NCBI GenBank assembly: GCA_905178155.1
Contig: CAJINV010000014.1
Span: forward strand, 1,815,984-1,879,983
Direction: 5' to 3'
DNA length: 64,000 nucleotides
Source of the DNA: Amoebophrya sp. A120
Taxonomy: Eukaryota > Sar > Dinophyceae > Syndiniales > Amoebophryaceae
The position numbers were made by a program, and so were the translations under genes. The notes under the pieces were generated by a model. The model saw only the letters and a list, made by a program, of their open reading frames with translations, was not told the origin of the DNA and made no database searches. This document shows, piece after piece, positions 1 through 11,700 of this stretch. Every line of letters begins with the position of its first letter. The first letter of the stretch is position 1.

Positions 1-1190
1 ATTTGGAGAAGCAGTAGCAGCCCCTGTCCCTGAGTTATTTGCAGCTTTATTTGACACGCCACCACCCGCCTTCTTGACGCCTTTAACATTCGAGCTGTTT
101 TTATTTCCTCCTCCTGCACTACTACCACTTTTCCCCCCGCCACTAGAAGTCGCACCGGTATTCGTCAAGGCAGAGAACACCATCGTTGCAGCGGCTTTGA
201 GTTTCGCCTTTGCGCCTTTGGCGTTCGCAAGTGTAGCCCCAGTTGTTCCATCTTTGTCGCCCGTGGCCTGTTTGCTTTTCATCCCTTCCGCCTCGATCTC
301 CAGATTGCGGTCGATCCGGACCTCCATCAGGATGCCTTTGTAGTCGGTGTGGGAGGGTATGATGTTGCGGGTGGAGAGCGGGTCGTCGAGACACTCGCAG
401 CACTGCACTTGAAATTTTTTTTCCGATAATTCCTCGTCGTTCATGATTTCCACCGCCTCCTCGCTGTACCAGCCCGAGAACACCCTTCGCGGGAAGACGC
501 GCAGATTCGGGTCCAGCACCCGCTTCACCTTGCGGATTATGCAATGCAAATTTATAATTCCCGCTTATGGAGGACACACAAAGACATCAACTTGTCATGC
601 AGAATTGGCTTGGAAGGTAAGTTCCGTCATGCAGACGCCGTGTTTGTATTTGTACTATGTAGTTGTTCTTGTAAGGGAATATCACTACATTTCCTGTGGA
701 TACGGATCCGCAACAGTACATCGGCCGCGCTCTTCACTTTACGAGAAAAGTTCATGAGCTTGCCCATGGTGCCGATCGTGCTGCTGGTCGTACTCGACGG
801 GCGCGACCCCGCCCCGCGCGTGCTGGGCCGAGACTTCGCGGCATTCTCGTAGTCGAAGAACGCCCCTTTGGTGTGGATGTCGGTGAAGACCGCTTGCGTG
901 TTGTCCGGCGTTTTTCGCAGCTGCTTCAAGCAGGCACGGACGTGCTTCAGCTGGCTCACCGTCTGATCGGCGTACGGGACCCGCATCCGGCTGCCGGTGC
1001 CATACCGCAGGATTTTCTCGTACAAGTCGTCCTCGAGCTTCTGCTCAAATTTCTCGTAAAATCGCAGGGTCCCAAACTCGTACAGTGGGGGTTTGCGCTG
1101 GGGCGGTGGCAGTTGCGGTGGCGGCTGCGGGCTGGGGGAAGCCGAAGCGCCATTTTCGAAGGAAACCGGCAGCGGCACCTCCTCCGACAT
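1..1190 (-). CDS. Truncated copy 1 of a duplicated gene, unknown function (C-terminus beyond window)
   Basis: Function not recognised. The start chosen is the Met of MSEEVPLPVSFEN, because the second copy at 15822-18007 begins there; an upstream in-frame Met is not shared. A proline-rich N-terminus is followed by a charged, folded-looking region (LYEFGTLRFYEKFEQKLEDD, then LKHVRACLKQLRKTPDNTQ). An element intron (538-702) follows, then a domain reading KRVLDPNLRVFPRRVF. The tail is low-complexity Ser/Gly/Asn and runs off the window edge at base 1. Removing the element and one CGGAT repeat gives LLRIRKVKRVLDP in frame. This copy lacks the second intron of copy 2 (17565-17828), so it records the empty insertion site. 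A 7-bp indel relative to copy 2 lies inside the intron, which fits that stretch being non-coding. No frame-breaking change was seen in the exons. Confidence 0.75.
538..702. mobile_element. Introner element (single family) in copy 1
   Basis: 165 bp, TAT...ATA ends, flanked by the 5-bp direct repeat CGGAT (533-537 and 703-707). Exact removal rejoins the frame. The same element sits at the same site in copy 2, so this insertion predates the gene duplication. Confidence 0.85.
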
Positions 1191-1967
1191 GAGTACTTTC
1201 GTTTCCGCCGGAACAAGTATCAAGGTTCCGGCTCTTCCCCTGCCCTAGGAGGTGGTGACTGACGCTCCCGCGCTAGAGGGTCGTGGTCCCCTGTACTAGC
1301 AGGTGGTGCGTCTTGTCGGCGCCGACATGGGTTAACTTTACCTCTAAACGACACAGCATGGCATTTGATGTTCAACTGGAGGGCGAACAGATAACTGACG
1401 ATCATGAAAGAGCGAAGACAGACAGTTTTCCGAGATCACGGCTTATAGCATCTTTACCAGTGGCTACCAATTATGATGAATCATGTAAATTTACAAAACA
1501 ATGGAAAAATCATGTAAATTACAATTTTATGGAGTAATTACAAACCGCGTTGAATGGATAGGGATAGCAGGAGCCCCGAGACCGTAGCAGATCACATCAC
1601 GATGACAGCTGTAGACCACGACTAGCATGATAACGGGACGCTCGGGCTCGCGAAGATAGAAGAAACTCTTGCTCTTATAGCTGAAGAACGACAACGACTG
1701 AGACGATCACGATACATACGATGCATGGTGGCAACGAAAACACTCAGCGCGCCTTTCCCTGGAAGAGAAAGGGGCCACCAGAGCCAGTTCTTGTACCTTT
1801 TTTTCCATCTCACAGCATAGGCACCTCCGTCTGAAACGAAGAAACCTACGAATGTTCGATGCAAATAAATAGCGCTGGACAATATCTGGATTTTCGGACA
1901 AAGTGAGTTTCTCGCGAGGTCGCGCTGCTGCACCAACCTCTAGCGCCCAAGGACATGGCTCGTCTTG
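1191..1967. other. Intergenic, upstream of copy 1
   Basis: No convincing gene. The half nearer the gene is shared with the region upstream of copy 2, so it probably holds the promoter and 5' leader of the duplicated gene. No discrete promoter motif is recognisable. Confidence 0.5.
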
Positions 1968-2705
1968 TTAATCTTCTACATGTACATGTGGAATCAAACT
2001 CCGCAAACTTAATCCATCGGAAACCCCAAACTGCCCCTCCTTGCTTCGGCTATCGGGCTGCAGACCCGGCGCCAAGCCTCCGTGGAAGCCGTTCCTCACT
2101 TTCTCGGCCCGCTCCCCGCCTGCTTGCACCAATGCTTCGAGTTCTAACTTTTGGTGATGTGCTATTTCCACGTCCGTCAATTTACTTGTGCCATCTTTGT
2201 GGTCGTGGCCTTCCTCCGTCTCCTGCCTCTGATCGTTTTTTCTCTCCAAGCCCTCCGCTGGTGCCCCCCTTGCTCGATTGTTGTAATCGGCGAACTTCTG
2301 ATCCATTTTCTCCGCCCCGTTTTGCAAACCAAGCATCACGTCGGCCAGAGGTGTTCCGTTCTTCAATTTTTCTCCTCTGAGGCCCGGGTGGTCCTGCAGT
2401 ATTCTTTCTACTTCCTCTGCGTGTTCCGTGTCTGGCCGTCTCGCAACCACCTGCAACGGGTTTAGTTTGGGCGCATCCTGCTTCATCTGCTGCTGGTGCT
2501 CAGCAGTGCTGCTCTTGTCCATCAGCTCCGCTCGACTCGCCGACGCTTCCGCGTTCTCCTTTTCTTTCATTGTGCTCCTGGTCACCCCCGACTCAGAAGC
2601 GGAAGCGAGCGAATTCAAATTCGTCTCCTTCCTAGTTTCGAAGAAAGACGCGGCTGCGGCGGCAGCTTGTTCCGCCGCTAACTTGCGCGCTGCCAGTTCC
2701 TGCAT
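1968..2705 (-). CDS. Hypothetical charged, helical protein, 245 aa
   Basis: Not recognised. The frame is uninterrupted and opens with an Ala-rich helix (MQELAARKLAAEQAAAAAAS). The rest is strongly charged and Glu/Lys/Gln-rich, with stretches likely to be coiled coil (HAEEVERILQDHPGLRGEKL). No signal peptide, membrane segment or catalytic motif is visible. The open frame extends nine codons further upstream without another Met, up to a CTACAG that could be a splice acceptor, so a short 5' exon may be missing. No introner element lies inside. It is on the same strand as its neighbours. Confidence 0.55.
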   Translation of the reverse strand: MQELAARKLAAEQAAAAAASFFETRKETNLNSLASASESGVTRSTMKEKENAEASASRAELMDKSSTAEHQQQMKQDAPKLNPLQVVARRPDTEHAEEVERILQDHPGLRGEKLKNGTPLADVMLGLQNGAEKMDQKFADYNNRARGAPAEGLERKNDQRQETEEGHDHKDGTSKLTDVEIAHHQKLELEALVQAGGERAEKVRNGFHGGLAPGLQPDSRSKEGQFGVSDGLSLRSLIPHVHVED

Positions 2706-2778
2706 TCTTTTCGTGCCACGGAGACGGTACCTGTAGTTGGTCGGTGATGCTTATTAGAGGTACTTTTTATGAGCAGTA

Positions 2779-3309
2779 TTAGGCCATCTTCTCATTGGCA
2801 TTGCGCCCTACGTAATACTCGTCTTGTATGTAATGTTCTCGAAGAGTATCACGGAGTACGATTACGACAAATATGCACCTTTTCGGCTCCGGATTGTCAT
2901 CCCCCCGCCCCGAGAGACCTCCTGTACCTCCGGTCTCGGCAATAGCGTCGCTGTCTCCATTCGCGTCGACTTTTGCCGCATCAAAAGCATTGTTGCCGGT
3001 GTTCTGCAAAGCGTCCGCGAAGCAGTTATGCCAGTTCAACAAAGGCACGCAGATAAGTGCAAATTTGGAAAAGTGGGCGTAGTTCTTGCAGCTCGCGTAG
3101 CTAGAAGAAGCGCGTCCTTCTCGAGCTCTACTGTTGATTGGTGAAAACCGTGCGAGTAGGACCATGTCTTGTGTTTGGCTTGCTGTCCTCGACACAATTG
3201 CAAACCCAGTCGCGATCGCTAGAAAGAAACTTGAATAAAACCGTTGCAAACCTAAAATTCCACTAACTTTAGCTTCATCATTTGCCATTTGTAAATTTGC
3301 TGTGCACAA
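2779..3309 (-). CDS. Hypothetical protein with N-terminal hydrophobic segment, about 176 aa
   Basis: Not recognised. The better start is the second Met (MANDEAKVSGILGLQ). It precedes a hydrophobic stretch (FFLAIATGFAIVS) that could be a signal anchor. The middle reads CKNYAHFSKFALICVPLLNW, followed by a Gly/Asp-rich acidic linker (GGTGGLSGRGDDNPEPK). No known domain is visible. No element insertion was found inside. The reading could be chance or one exon of a larger gene that includes 3330-3834. Confidence 0.35.
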   Translation of the reverse strand: MCTANLQMANDEAKVSGILGLQRFYSSFFLAIATGFAIVSRTASQTQDMVLLARFSPINSRAREGRASSSYASCKNYAHFSKFALICVPLLNWHNCFADALQNTGNNAFDAAKVDANGDSDAIAETGGTGGLSGRGDDNPEPKRCIFVVIVLRDTLREHYIQDEYYVGRNANEKMA

Positions 3310-3329
3310 TCTGCCAATTTGTGGACGAA

Positions 3330-3834
3330 CTACAGGACTTTTCTACCGATCACACATGAGGACAACTCTAACCCTTCGCTCCCAACAACAGCGAATACTC
3401 CTAGTAAGTATTCCGATGTCTGCCTTCTTTCGACGACCATTCTCTCTGCGATTTTTTTTAATCTTGTTCCACCCGCCATATCTGTTGCGGTGAAGTCAAC
3501 ACCAACTCCACCGGTGTCCAACATCGGATCCTTGAGTAAGAGCCGCCGCATCCTCCAAACAGTCAAGTCCGCGGTAAGCTTTACCTTTATTTTTGAAAAT
3601 GATAAACTTGAACACTCTTTCGTGGTCGTTAGTAACCTCTTCGGCCTTGACATTTTTAGTAAGTGGATCTGCAACAAAAAGCACAAAGACAGTGGCCGCC
3701 ATCTGGTTCTTTCTTAGTAGCACGAAGACCAAGAAGATGCACACTAACTCCAGCTGGCAGAGAATAAAAAACCGATGACCTGAACCTGGTCCACAGTCAT
3801 CGTGGCGCCCAAGTCCACTTGAAACCAGGGGCAC
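3330..3834 (-). other. Possible coding stretch, two competing frames
   Basis: Two overlapping minus-strand frames look partly protein-like here. One reads MAATVFVLFVADPLTKNVKA at its start. The other reads MLDTGGVGVDFTATDMAGG further on. A GTAAAG at the point where they trade places could be a splice donor, so this may be a gene with a short intron. I could not settle a model. Confidence 0.25.
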
Positions 3835-4001
3835 TTCTGTCCCACGCCACCATTAGTATCATCGGCAGTTGCAGCCGTATGATCTCCGGTGTGTGCGAGC
3901 GTGTCGATTTTGCCGTCGATCAAGTTGGCGGCTGGTGATGTGCATGCATAGCTACAAGTGTATCATACTAGTGTATGCGCATCGCATGACAGCTAATTTT
4001 T

Positions 4002-5103
4002 CTAACAGGAAAACTGGATTAGGATTTTGCCATGCTGGTTTTCCATACGAACCAGGAAGAGAGTCATGGTGCATACCTACAGTTACGTATCGTTTTCTTT
4101 ATTTTCACTACGAGTACGATACTTTCGCAGAGGATATTAGGCCTCTATGCTCGCTAGATGCGGTGACCGCTTTGACATTCAAATCTTCACCAGCGGTTTT
4201 TATGTTGGATCCAGCAATTGCGATTGTCTTCGACCGGGCTCTGCTGGATCTCCGCGCGTCCCGGAGGACCCCCTGCGCAGCGCTCACGACACCAGCTCGT
4301 TCCCGCTGCAGCCCTTCTGTGTATCTTCTGTTTGGTTCGCCGCCAGTTCTTTCTGCAGGACCCGAGCCACCACGGCCATTGTAGGGAGCCATAGAAGATC
4401 TTGATCTTGTGCTATTTGTGTTTCCTGACGTCCGTGGGCTCCTACCCGGAGAACTGTTTGCCGATTGTACTAGTTCGGCGCTCTTCAGCTTCGCCTTCGC
4501 TGCCGGATGTGACATCATGCCTGTTGCGGGACCGGCGCTGTCACTCAAGGAAGCGGCTGGCGCGGCGTTGCCAGTGCGACGGTTTCTTCTTTCGGCCATC
4601 CGCGGCCGGTTCTGGCCGCCGGTGCTGTCGTCGTGTGCCGCACTGGACACTACAGCCTCGCCCCGGCCATTCGCCTCCAGTAGGTACTGGGCGGAATTGT
4701 AGCTCGCGGCCTCCTCCATCTTGGTCTTGTAGCGCTCCACCACGGGGGACGACACCGGTCTGCTCGCGCTGCTCGGCTCCTGCGCGGGTAGTTCTTGTTC
4801 CTTCTCCTGACGCAATCGCCTCGTCGCCGGCGTCGACCAGGAGGTTTCGTGTTTTTTCCCGGAGTCCTCCGCTTCCCAGACGGCAATTTTGTCCCCAGAG
4901 TGTATTCGTGTGTGGTCCTGCACATCGAGCCCCGCGACCCCGGCCGCGAGATGAAGAAGGACTACGAGATGAAAAACCACTAGTACTAGCGTAAGGGACG
5001 AGGTGCTGGAGTGAGAAGCGGTAAGACTCCTCGTTCTGCGGTCTGCAGAAAGCGGACTCACAGTGTGCTTCCGCAGGGGCCGTCCTGCAAGTATGGACGT
5101 CAT
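4002..5103 (-). CDS. Hypothetical membrane-anchored protein, 327 aa
   Basis: Not recognised. From Met at 5103 (MTSILAGRPLRKHTVS) there is a basic N-terminus, then one hydrophobic segment at about residues 37-56 (LTLVLVVFHLVVLLHLAAGV), as in a signal anchor. The long tail is low-complexity and Ser/Arg/Ala-rich. An upstream in-frame Met at 5244 would add 47 residues with another hydrophobic stretch, so the start is not certain. An element intron (4024-4136) lies near the end. Removing it and one TTAGG repeat joins HRGLI to QFSC and a stop, giving 984 nt, exactly in frame. Without splicing the frame would instead end inside the element. Confidence 0.6.
4024..4136. mobile_element. F1 introner element, degenerate left end
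   Basis: About 113 bp. The right end carries GAGTACGATACTTTCGCAG and ends ATA. The left end reads ATT instead of TAT. The direct repeat TTAGG is exact on both sides. It is the last intron of the 4002-5103 gene. Confidence 0.7.
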
Positions 5104-5735
5104 CTTGTGTCTCCTTTTATTCTTCTTACGTAACAGTACGTTGCAAAACGACCTTCCAAGTCCAAGACACCAGCATGCAATAGTTATGCAGGTAGCGGTC
5201 AAACAAAAATTTAATTTTCTCCCACCTAGCTGTGCATTCATCATCTGCTCGAGTTGTGGTCATTGGTTTTCAACATTTTCCAATAGCTACAGCCAATAGC
5301 AGCTGTAGCAACGTAGAGCGAGTGGAAACAGTCCGCACGACACTCCATCACACACGACGCAGCACTCTTATCAAATCCATCAATTGATTCTCATTTTCTC
5401 GTAAAGCCTCCGCAGAGGTCGACGCGAGGGTACTGCCGCACCGCTCAATACTAAAAACAGGATCGAATGCGATAAACCAAAAGTCAACAGCACTAATCAC
5501 ACGAATACCTCAGAATAAAGAACAAGTGCTGTGTGGTGTTCGATCATATTTCAGCTTCGTCCGCCTGTCGCGTTTCTGGGTTCCCGTTTCAAAATTTCTG
5601 TTTCCGACGGTACTATCGAAGCTCAAGTTGCTCTTTGTGTCAGGTTTCTACTATTTCTTCGAAAGTACTACCTGGGTGACGAGATGCACACCTTTCGTTT
5701 GGCTCATTATCGGCGTCCTGAGGCCGGGATCCTCG
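5104..5735. other. Intergenic
   Basis: Between the 4002-5103 gene and the 3' end of the giant gene. I see no supported gene, repeat or structure here. Confidence 0.5.
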
Positions 5736-8700
5736 TCATGTAAATCCCTGCTCATCAGTTTCTTCGAAACCAGTGTCCTCCTCCACGCCGAAGTATTCAT
5801 CGTAGAGTCTCTGCGCCACGTCGGAAAGCTTTTCGCACAACAGCCTCTCCCCCCACACCTCCAAAAACGCCTGCACAATCTGCAGAAACGGCTCCACGGT
5901 TACCACGGTACTAGAAGACGATTGTTTGTTGTTCACTGCGACAGCAGCTGTTGTGGTCATGGCAGAGAACAACGCGTCTGCGGTTGGTATGCATTGCAAA
6001 AGTATCGCACTCGTATATTATACGCATTACAAATTTCCCCAGCATGAGAAATGAAATTTGTAATGCGGATTTACCTTAACAAAAGGATTTGCAATGCATG
6101 ACTGCAATACGAGTGCGATACTTTTGCACAGGATAGTTGGGGGCGGTCTGCTATTTCGCATTGCAGAAACCAGTAAACTGTCAGCGAAGGAGGGAGATGA
6201 AGTAGCACCAGCTGCACCACTTCTAGAAGAAAAAGCATGAGATGAAACATCAGAGCTTCTAGTACCGAAAGAAGTGAAGCACGAAAAAGAGGCTTTGCTC
6301 ACTCGCTTTTCCCTTTCCTTCTTACTCTCCTTCCCGATCTGCAGGTCCGGAGTCCAGTCGTTGTCGAAATCCTTCCGGCTGTTTGACAAAAGTTCCGTCG
6401 AGATTTTTTTCCAGATCTTTTTCGAAACTTGAAACTGCTCGTCCAGAGGCTTTTGGTTTTCGTTTCGCTGGAGGAAATCCTGAATCGTCAACTTCAGCGG
6501 GTCGTGGAGACCCGTAGACTTGTAGTTTTGCAGAAAATTTTCCACCATGCTGGAGCTGCTCTTCGTAAAATTGATGGCTGATGTCGTTGCCCCGCTACCT
6601 CCCCCCGCGCCCGCAGCAGGACGGTCCCCTTGCTGCACTTTCCGAGAAGCCGCGCCGCGGTGCAAATCTCGCAAGATGCCGGAAGCGGAGGCACTGTTTC
6701 GGTTTGCATAATTTCCCCTCCGCGAAGATGAGGTGGAAGCCGAAGAGGTTCCAAAAATCGTGCTTTGAGAACGATTCCCACGCAACACTCCTGACGTACT
6801 CGCACTTCCACTGCGAAATTGTAATCTCGCTGTTGTTGAGCTTGTTGCCTTCGAAGAAAAAATCGCTGTTGCCGCGCCTGCGCCCGCACTTTCTCTTCGT
6901 CCCAGCAAAAACTGTCTCCTTTCCCTTTCCGCGGAAAATTCCTGCTCCGAGGCTGCTGCGGCAATGCGGAACAGGCTTAGCGCCTCGATCAACACGCGGC
7001 CTTTCAACCCCGAGGGCTCGTGGTAGGCGACGTCATCATTTTGATTGCCGCTTTTCGTTTCGTTCCTTCCATGTGGTATCCCGAAACCCGAGCGGCCCGT
7101 TGGACCGCACCGTTGGGGCTGGGTAAAGCGTACTGGGCCTATCTAACAAAACCGAGGCCCAGCACGCCTCACCACCACCTTGCCAAAAGGGCAAGACCCC
7201 TCAGAACCCCACCGCAGGTGGTTGAATGAGGGGAGACCCAGCCCCGCCCCCATTGCCCTCGGCAAGGCACAACGCGGACGCGAAGAGAGAATCCCCGCAA
7301 CGAGAGACGAGAAAGTACGGGACCGAACCAAAGAAAAAGTACCGGTGGGTAGTCGCGAACACGCCCCACTGAGTGGGATCCGAAAGCTGGCGTTGGCCAG
7401 AAAAGGAGCAAAGCAACCTTCCAAAGTTGGAGGAAATCCATGAAACAGAGTGGATATGCCATCGACAAGTACCTGCACACAAAATCCGCTCACATGTACA
7501 AAAACACTCCCAGGAAAGCCTGAAGTGCTCAAACTTGAGCAAGCAAATCCTCAGCCGGAATCGACTGGAGCAACTCGCAAGGGTCTTCCAGTGGTGTAGC
7601 CACTGTGGTCAGGAACCTCTGAATTTCGTCCGTCAAAGCTCCACAGGAGAGCAGCTGCACCCGGGCTACCCGACAAAACTGCGCCCACAAAGCGTCGCGG
7701 GTAGTTGCGTCCGCAACATTTTCCCCGGAGGGGAGCCACTCAAAGTACGGCACAATGGCAAAGCGGGCACACAAACTCCAAAATAACGCCGCGACCACCG
7801 ACAGGTGGGCGCGCTGCAAATGTGGAACGACTTCACCCCGTTGTAGTCCAAAACAGCCCGCGCAAGACTTTCCGCAGGCACATCTACCGAGGACAGAGAA
7901 TCAAGCGGGGAAGGCGCCCGCTGATGTGCTAATAATTCGGAGCGAGAGATCCCAAAGGCCTCGACGTCACTGTCACTGAAATCCTGCGCCACCTTTCTCT
8001 TCTTGACCGGCGGCGGACCCTTGCGGGCCGGGATCTCTTCTTCCCCTTCTTCCGCTAACAGGGCCGCACAAATTTCCTCTTCATCTACTTCCCGGGCCCC
8101 CAAGGCCGGAGCCTTCATCTTCGCGGCCGGTTTGGCTACGGCTTTCGCAGCTTTAGCCTTGTGGGGAGGCGCCTTCCCCTTAGGCTTGGCCGGGGCCTTA
8201 GCCTTAGCCGGGTGCTTCGCTTTCGCCTTCGCGGGCATGGTCTCTATCTCTAAGCAAGGTGCTAAGTGAGAAGCGTGTGAGTATACTGTGGAATTAGGCG
8301 GCAAGCTACACTTGCGCGCACCTAGAATGTCCCCTGTGAGAATGTCGAAGCAGATAAAAACAGGCAGCGTGTATGGTACCCGCGCCTAGTGGAAGGGGGG
8401 GAGGGGGATCTCATTTACCAGTAGCAAACTTTGCAGGGATTTCTAAACCGACCCCGATAGACCTAGAGCCCCAGCTCTCATCATGTCATCTCGTGCCAGC
8501 CCCTAGCTGGGGATCCTCTAGATTTCTGACCCAGTACCACGCATTTTCGTGGTAATAATTTGGATTTTTTCAGATGGTAGATTATTCCAACGCGAGTCTG
8601 AACATGATTTAGGTTGCAGTAGAATTGTCAAAGGTTCTGGCTGGGCCTCAACATATCGAGGAACTGAGGTAGGCGGGGGGCGGGGCCTTTCAACCCCGAG

Positions 8701-11700
8701 GGCTCGTGGTAGGCGACGTCATCATTTTGATTGCCGCTGTTAGAAGTCCGCTGGTCTTGCTGTTGACGGTCTCCAGTGCTGACGAACTGGTTCGGAAACG
8801 CGCCGCATTTATCGAGGGAAAAAAATTCGTGGTCGTGGGGGGACGCTGTGTAGAAAGACTGGCGAAACAGCAGTTGGGCGATGCTGTCGGGCTGTTTGTT
8901 GGCGACGAGATCCTCCATCGTGTGCTTTTCAACTTCCGGATACACCACAACGTGTTGCGTCGGCGACGTGTTGTGCAGAAAATGGTGGAGAAACGAATGT
9001 TCGGGCAAGTCCGGGCGGAAGGGGGAGCGCGAATCGGGTACAAGTCCTCGTCTCGTGGTCCGCTCGTGCTTGGCCTGATTGTTGCCCGGCGCAGCCGCGC
9101 GTTGTACCTCGGAAGAAGAAACTGTGCCGAAGTTGAAGGAATAGGCACCAGCTCCATGATCTGCGCTTTGCTGTGGGAAAGAGACCGGCTTCGCAAAGAG
9201 GTAACACCGCGTGTCGAACCGCTTGCGGCGATCCGTCAGGGTTTCCTCCGCGGCCGGCGCGGTGCTGGTCGTACTGTGGTCTCCGAACGTGCTACTAGCT
9301 CTGCTTTTCTCGTCGTCAACAGCTTTTTTCATTACAGGGGCTTTCGCCTTCTGCTCAACACCTACCTGCTCACCAGTTCCACCCACGACGACGTCAAAAT
9401 TCCCCGCTGATGTTATCTCTCTATCGTCTCCAGGAGATGACGTTGCTGCCCGAGCTTGCTCCTTCATCTTCTCCAAAAATTGTGGCAAATCTGCAGTGAA
9501 ATGCTCCATTTCCTCCGATCCAGGCACCGTGATCATGCTCAGAACCGGGTAGATGGCGTTGTAATTTTTCACTGGTTCATCTACTTTGGATGAAGTAAAC
9601 GCGGCGAACGCGGGAGCTACTTGTAGCTGATCCACCGACGACGACGTCGACGCAACTGCGTTACGACCTCCGAGTGCCGTGACAGTGTCGGGGTCAGCCT
9701 CAACATCTCCTGTTCCTCCAAATGAGCCTCCCACATCGGGGGCACTGAGATGAAACGTAGAAGTACCACGCGTCCTCCCGTCGACATCCTCGCTTTGGTG
9801 CTCGTCGTTCGTGAAAAAGATTACCGGTGCGTAGCTGTTGGCCAACCGCTTGTTTTTCCGCGCGATCAGCACGCTCACGTCAATGCCCTTCTTCACCTCT
9901 TCCCCCCGTTCGGCCAAAAACCTCTCAAAGTCCGCGCCCCGCCACACAAAATGCTTCCACGCTAACCGCCTCCGCGCGAACCACTTTAGCTTCTCAAACC
10001 GCGTCGCGACCGGGTCCTTGCTCCACTCCGGAATCCCCGTATCAAATGTAAAAATGTCTGGGTCTGGAAGAATTCATGTTTGTCATGCTTGTCTGGCGTG
10101 ACTCTTAAATCTGTCATGCACGTTACCTAAGAGCTCCGTTTTTTTGTGATGCAAAAGCGCAGTTTGTCATGCAGAATAGGCAACACCTAGGAGCTCAGAA
10201 ATTTGTCATGCTGCGCCAGCATTTGCAGCCTCATCATGAGACGCCACCCAGCATTACAAGTTTCCAGACCCAGACATTTTTACATTTGATACCCCGGCTG
10301 GGTCAGCAAATTTTGCCAGCACTTCCGCCAACAGGACCCGAGGTTGGATTTCGTATGGGAGTGTCAGCACTGAAATCGACAAAGTTGAAATAATTTGTAA
10401 TGCATAAAATCGATACCAGTTGGAAGCCCAATTTCCAAGCGGTGCATGACAAATTTCGGCACCGTCTAAATCCAGTCTGTCATGCTGTTTAGGGACAGAA
10501 GGCGTCTTTTGTCATGCTACTTTAGCAGCTCTACCGCAGACCCCAAGCATGCTCACGGTCGGCCTTGCTTGCCGCCCCTGCAAAAGAGGCACTTCATGCC
10601 TTGCAATTTGTGCATAAGAAATTCTTTCAACTTTGACGAGTTCAATCCTGACGCTTCCATATTTCGGGATGGGTCCGTAAAAGTTCTCTTCGTACTTCTG
10701 CCCAAAAGGCATTTTCGAGGTCGTGGCCCGGAAATACAGCTTGCATAACGTCTCGGAATGCAGGATTTCCTGCTGCTTGATGGGCTCAGGGTTGAAGATT
10801 TGCTGTGCTTTTTTTTCTTCTTCTTCCTCCTCTTCCTCCGCTGCTTGTAGTTGAGCTGCTCCTTCTTCGCGTCGCGCTGTGGACGAATCAGGTAACTGTT
10901 GCCCAACATCTTCTACATCCTCGCCGGTGGTGTTCGTGGACATGGTCTTCTCCTTTGCACCTGAGCCAGACGCGCTAGGGCTAGTACCGGGTTGACAATT
11001 AGTACGATAATTACCGGTGCCAGCAGTCGCACCAGTCTCACGTCTTTCCTTTTCCTCTTCCAGTGCGCGATTTTTTAAGAACAACACTTCTTCCGTTCTC
11101 CTATTCTCTTCCATTTCTTCGAACTTCTTCAAAATCTTCGGTTCCTCCGCCTTCAAATTGAAGGCCAGAATGTCCGCCGGGTTCGCCTTTTTCCCGCGCA
11201 TAAAGCTGTCCATGTCGGTATGGCGCTCTCAACTGTTACGCCCTCAACTGTTACATGATTTGCCATGCAAAATTGCCGTGACTAGCAACGCCGTCAAGCT
11301 GCTTCGCGTGACAAATGCTCAGACGGCCAAACAGGCTGAGAATCTGTGCTGCGAAATCTGTCACGCAAGACGCGCAAGGTCCTTCCTTTCACTTTTGCCA
11401 TTCTTGCGTTGCAAATTCATGCAACAGTTGAGAATGTAACATTTGAGAACGCCATAGTCGGAAAGGTGAGTGTGTTTGGAGAACGCGGACAGGCAAACCG
11501 TGATCGGCTTCAAATCCGATTTTCTCAACACTGGGAGCGATGGATAGGCTTTCGTGTTGTTGTTGGTTGGTGCTGCTGGGGGAATCGATGTAGTTCTTGC
11601 AATAGGTTGATCACCTCCACCTTGTTCAAACGAAACCACTTTGCTGGCCGTTTCTTGTGGTCCTGTGTTTGTCGTGCCGGCGGAGGTTGGTGGAGCGACG

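Larger units (their letters stand above)
1..1880. repeat. Segmental duplication, unit 1
   Basis: This block, comprising the truncated gene and about 700 bp upstream, is homologous to about 16500-18850. The exons are nearly identical. The first roughly 100 bp upstream of the start are well conserved (shared GGAGGTGGTGACTGACGCTC), and similarity then decays through indels. It covers gene, intron and upstream flank, so this is a DNA-level duplication rather than a retrocopy. Confidence 0.85.
6998..8738. mobile_element. 1.69-kb insert flanked by 55-bp direct repeats
   Basis: A perfect 55-bp repeat (starts GGCCTTTCAACCCCGAGGGC) lies at 6998-7052 and 8684-8738. Both copies encode the same peptide of the giant gene, ending DDVAYHEPSGLKG, in frame. 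Collapsing the two copies restores a continuous frame. So the intervening DNA was inserted into an exon with a 55-bp duplication, or arose by a tandem rearrangement. It lacks TAT/ATA ends and inverted repeats, unlike the introner elements. Inside are a Lys/Ala-rich frame and a reverse-transcriptase-tail fragment, both on the minus strand, which points to a retroelement remnant. Whether it is spliced out is unknown. Confidence 0.75.

Noticed and set aside
627-720. C-terminal peptide reading into 538-702 as the natural end of copy 1
   Set aside because: This peptide is element sequence. Excision restores the same continuation as in copy 2.
7829-8238. Histone H1 or dinoflagellate histone-like protein
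   Set aside because: The similarity is only Lys/Ala/Pro composition. The frame is inside a repeat-flanked insert with a retroelement fragment and continues into an acidic segment.
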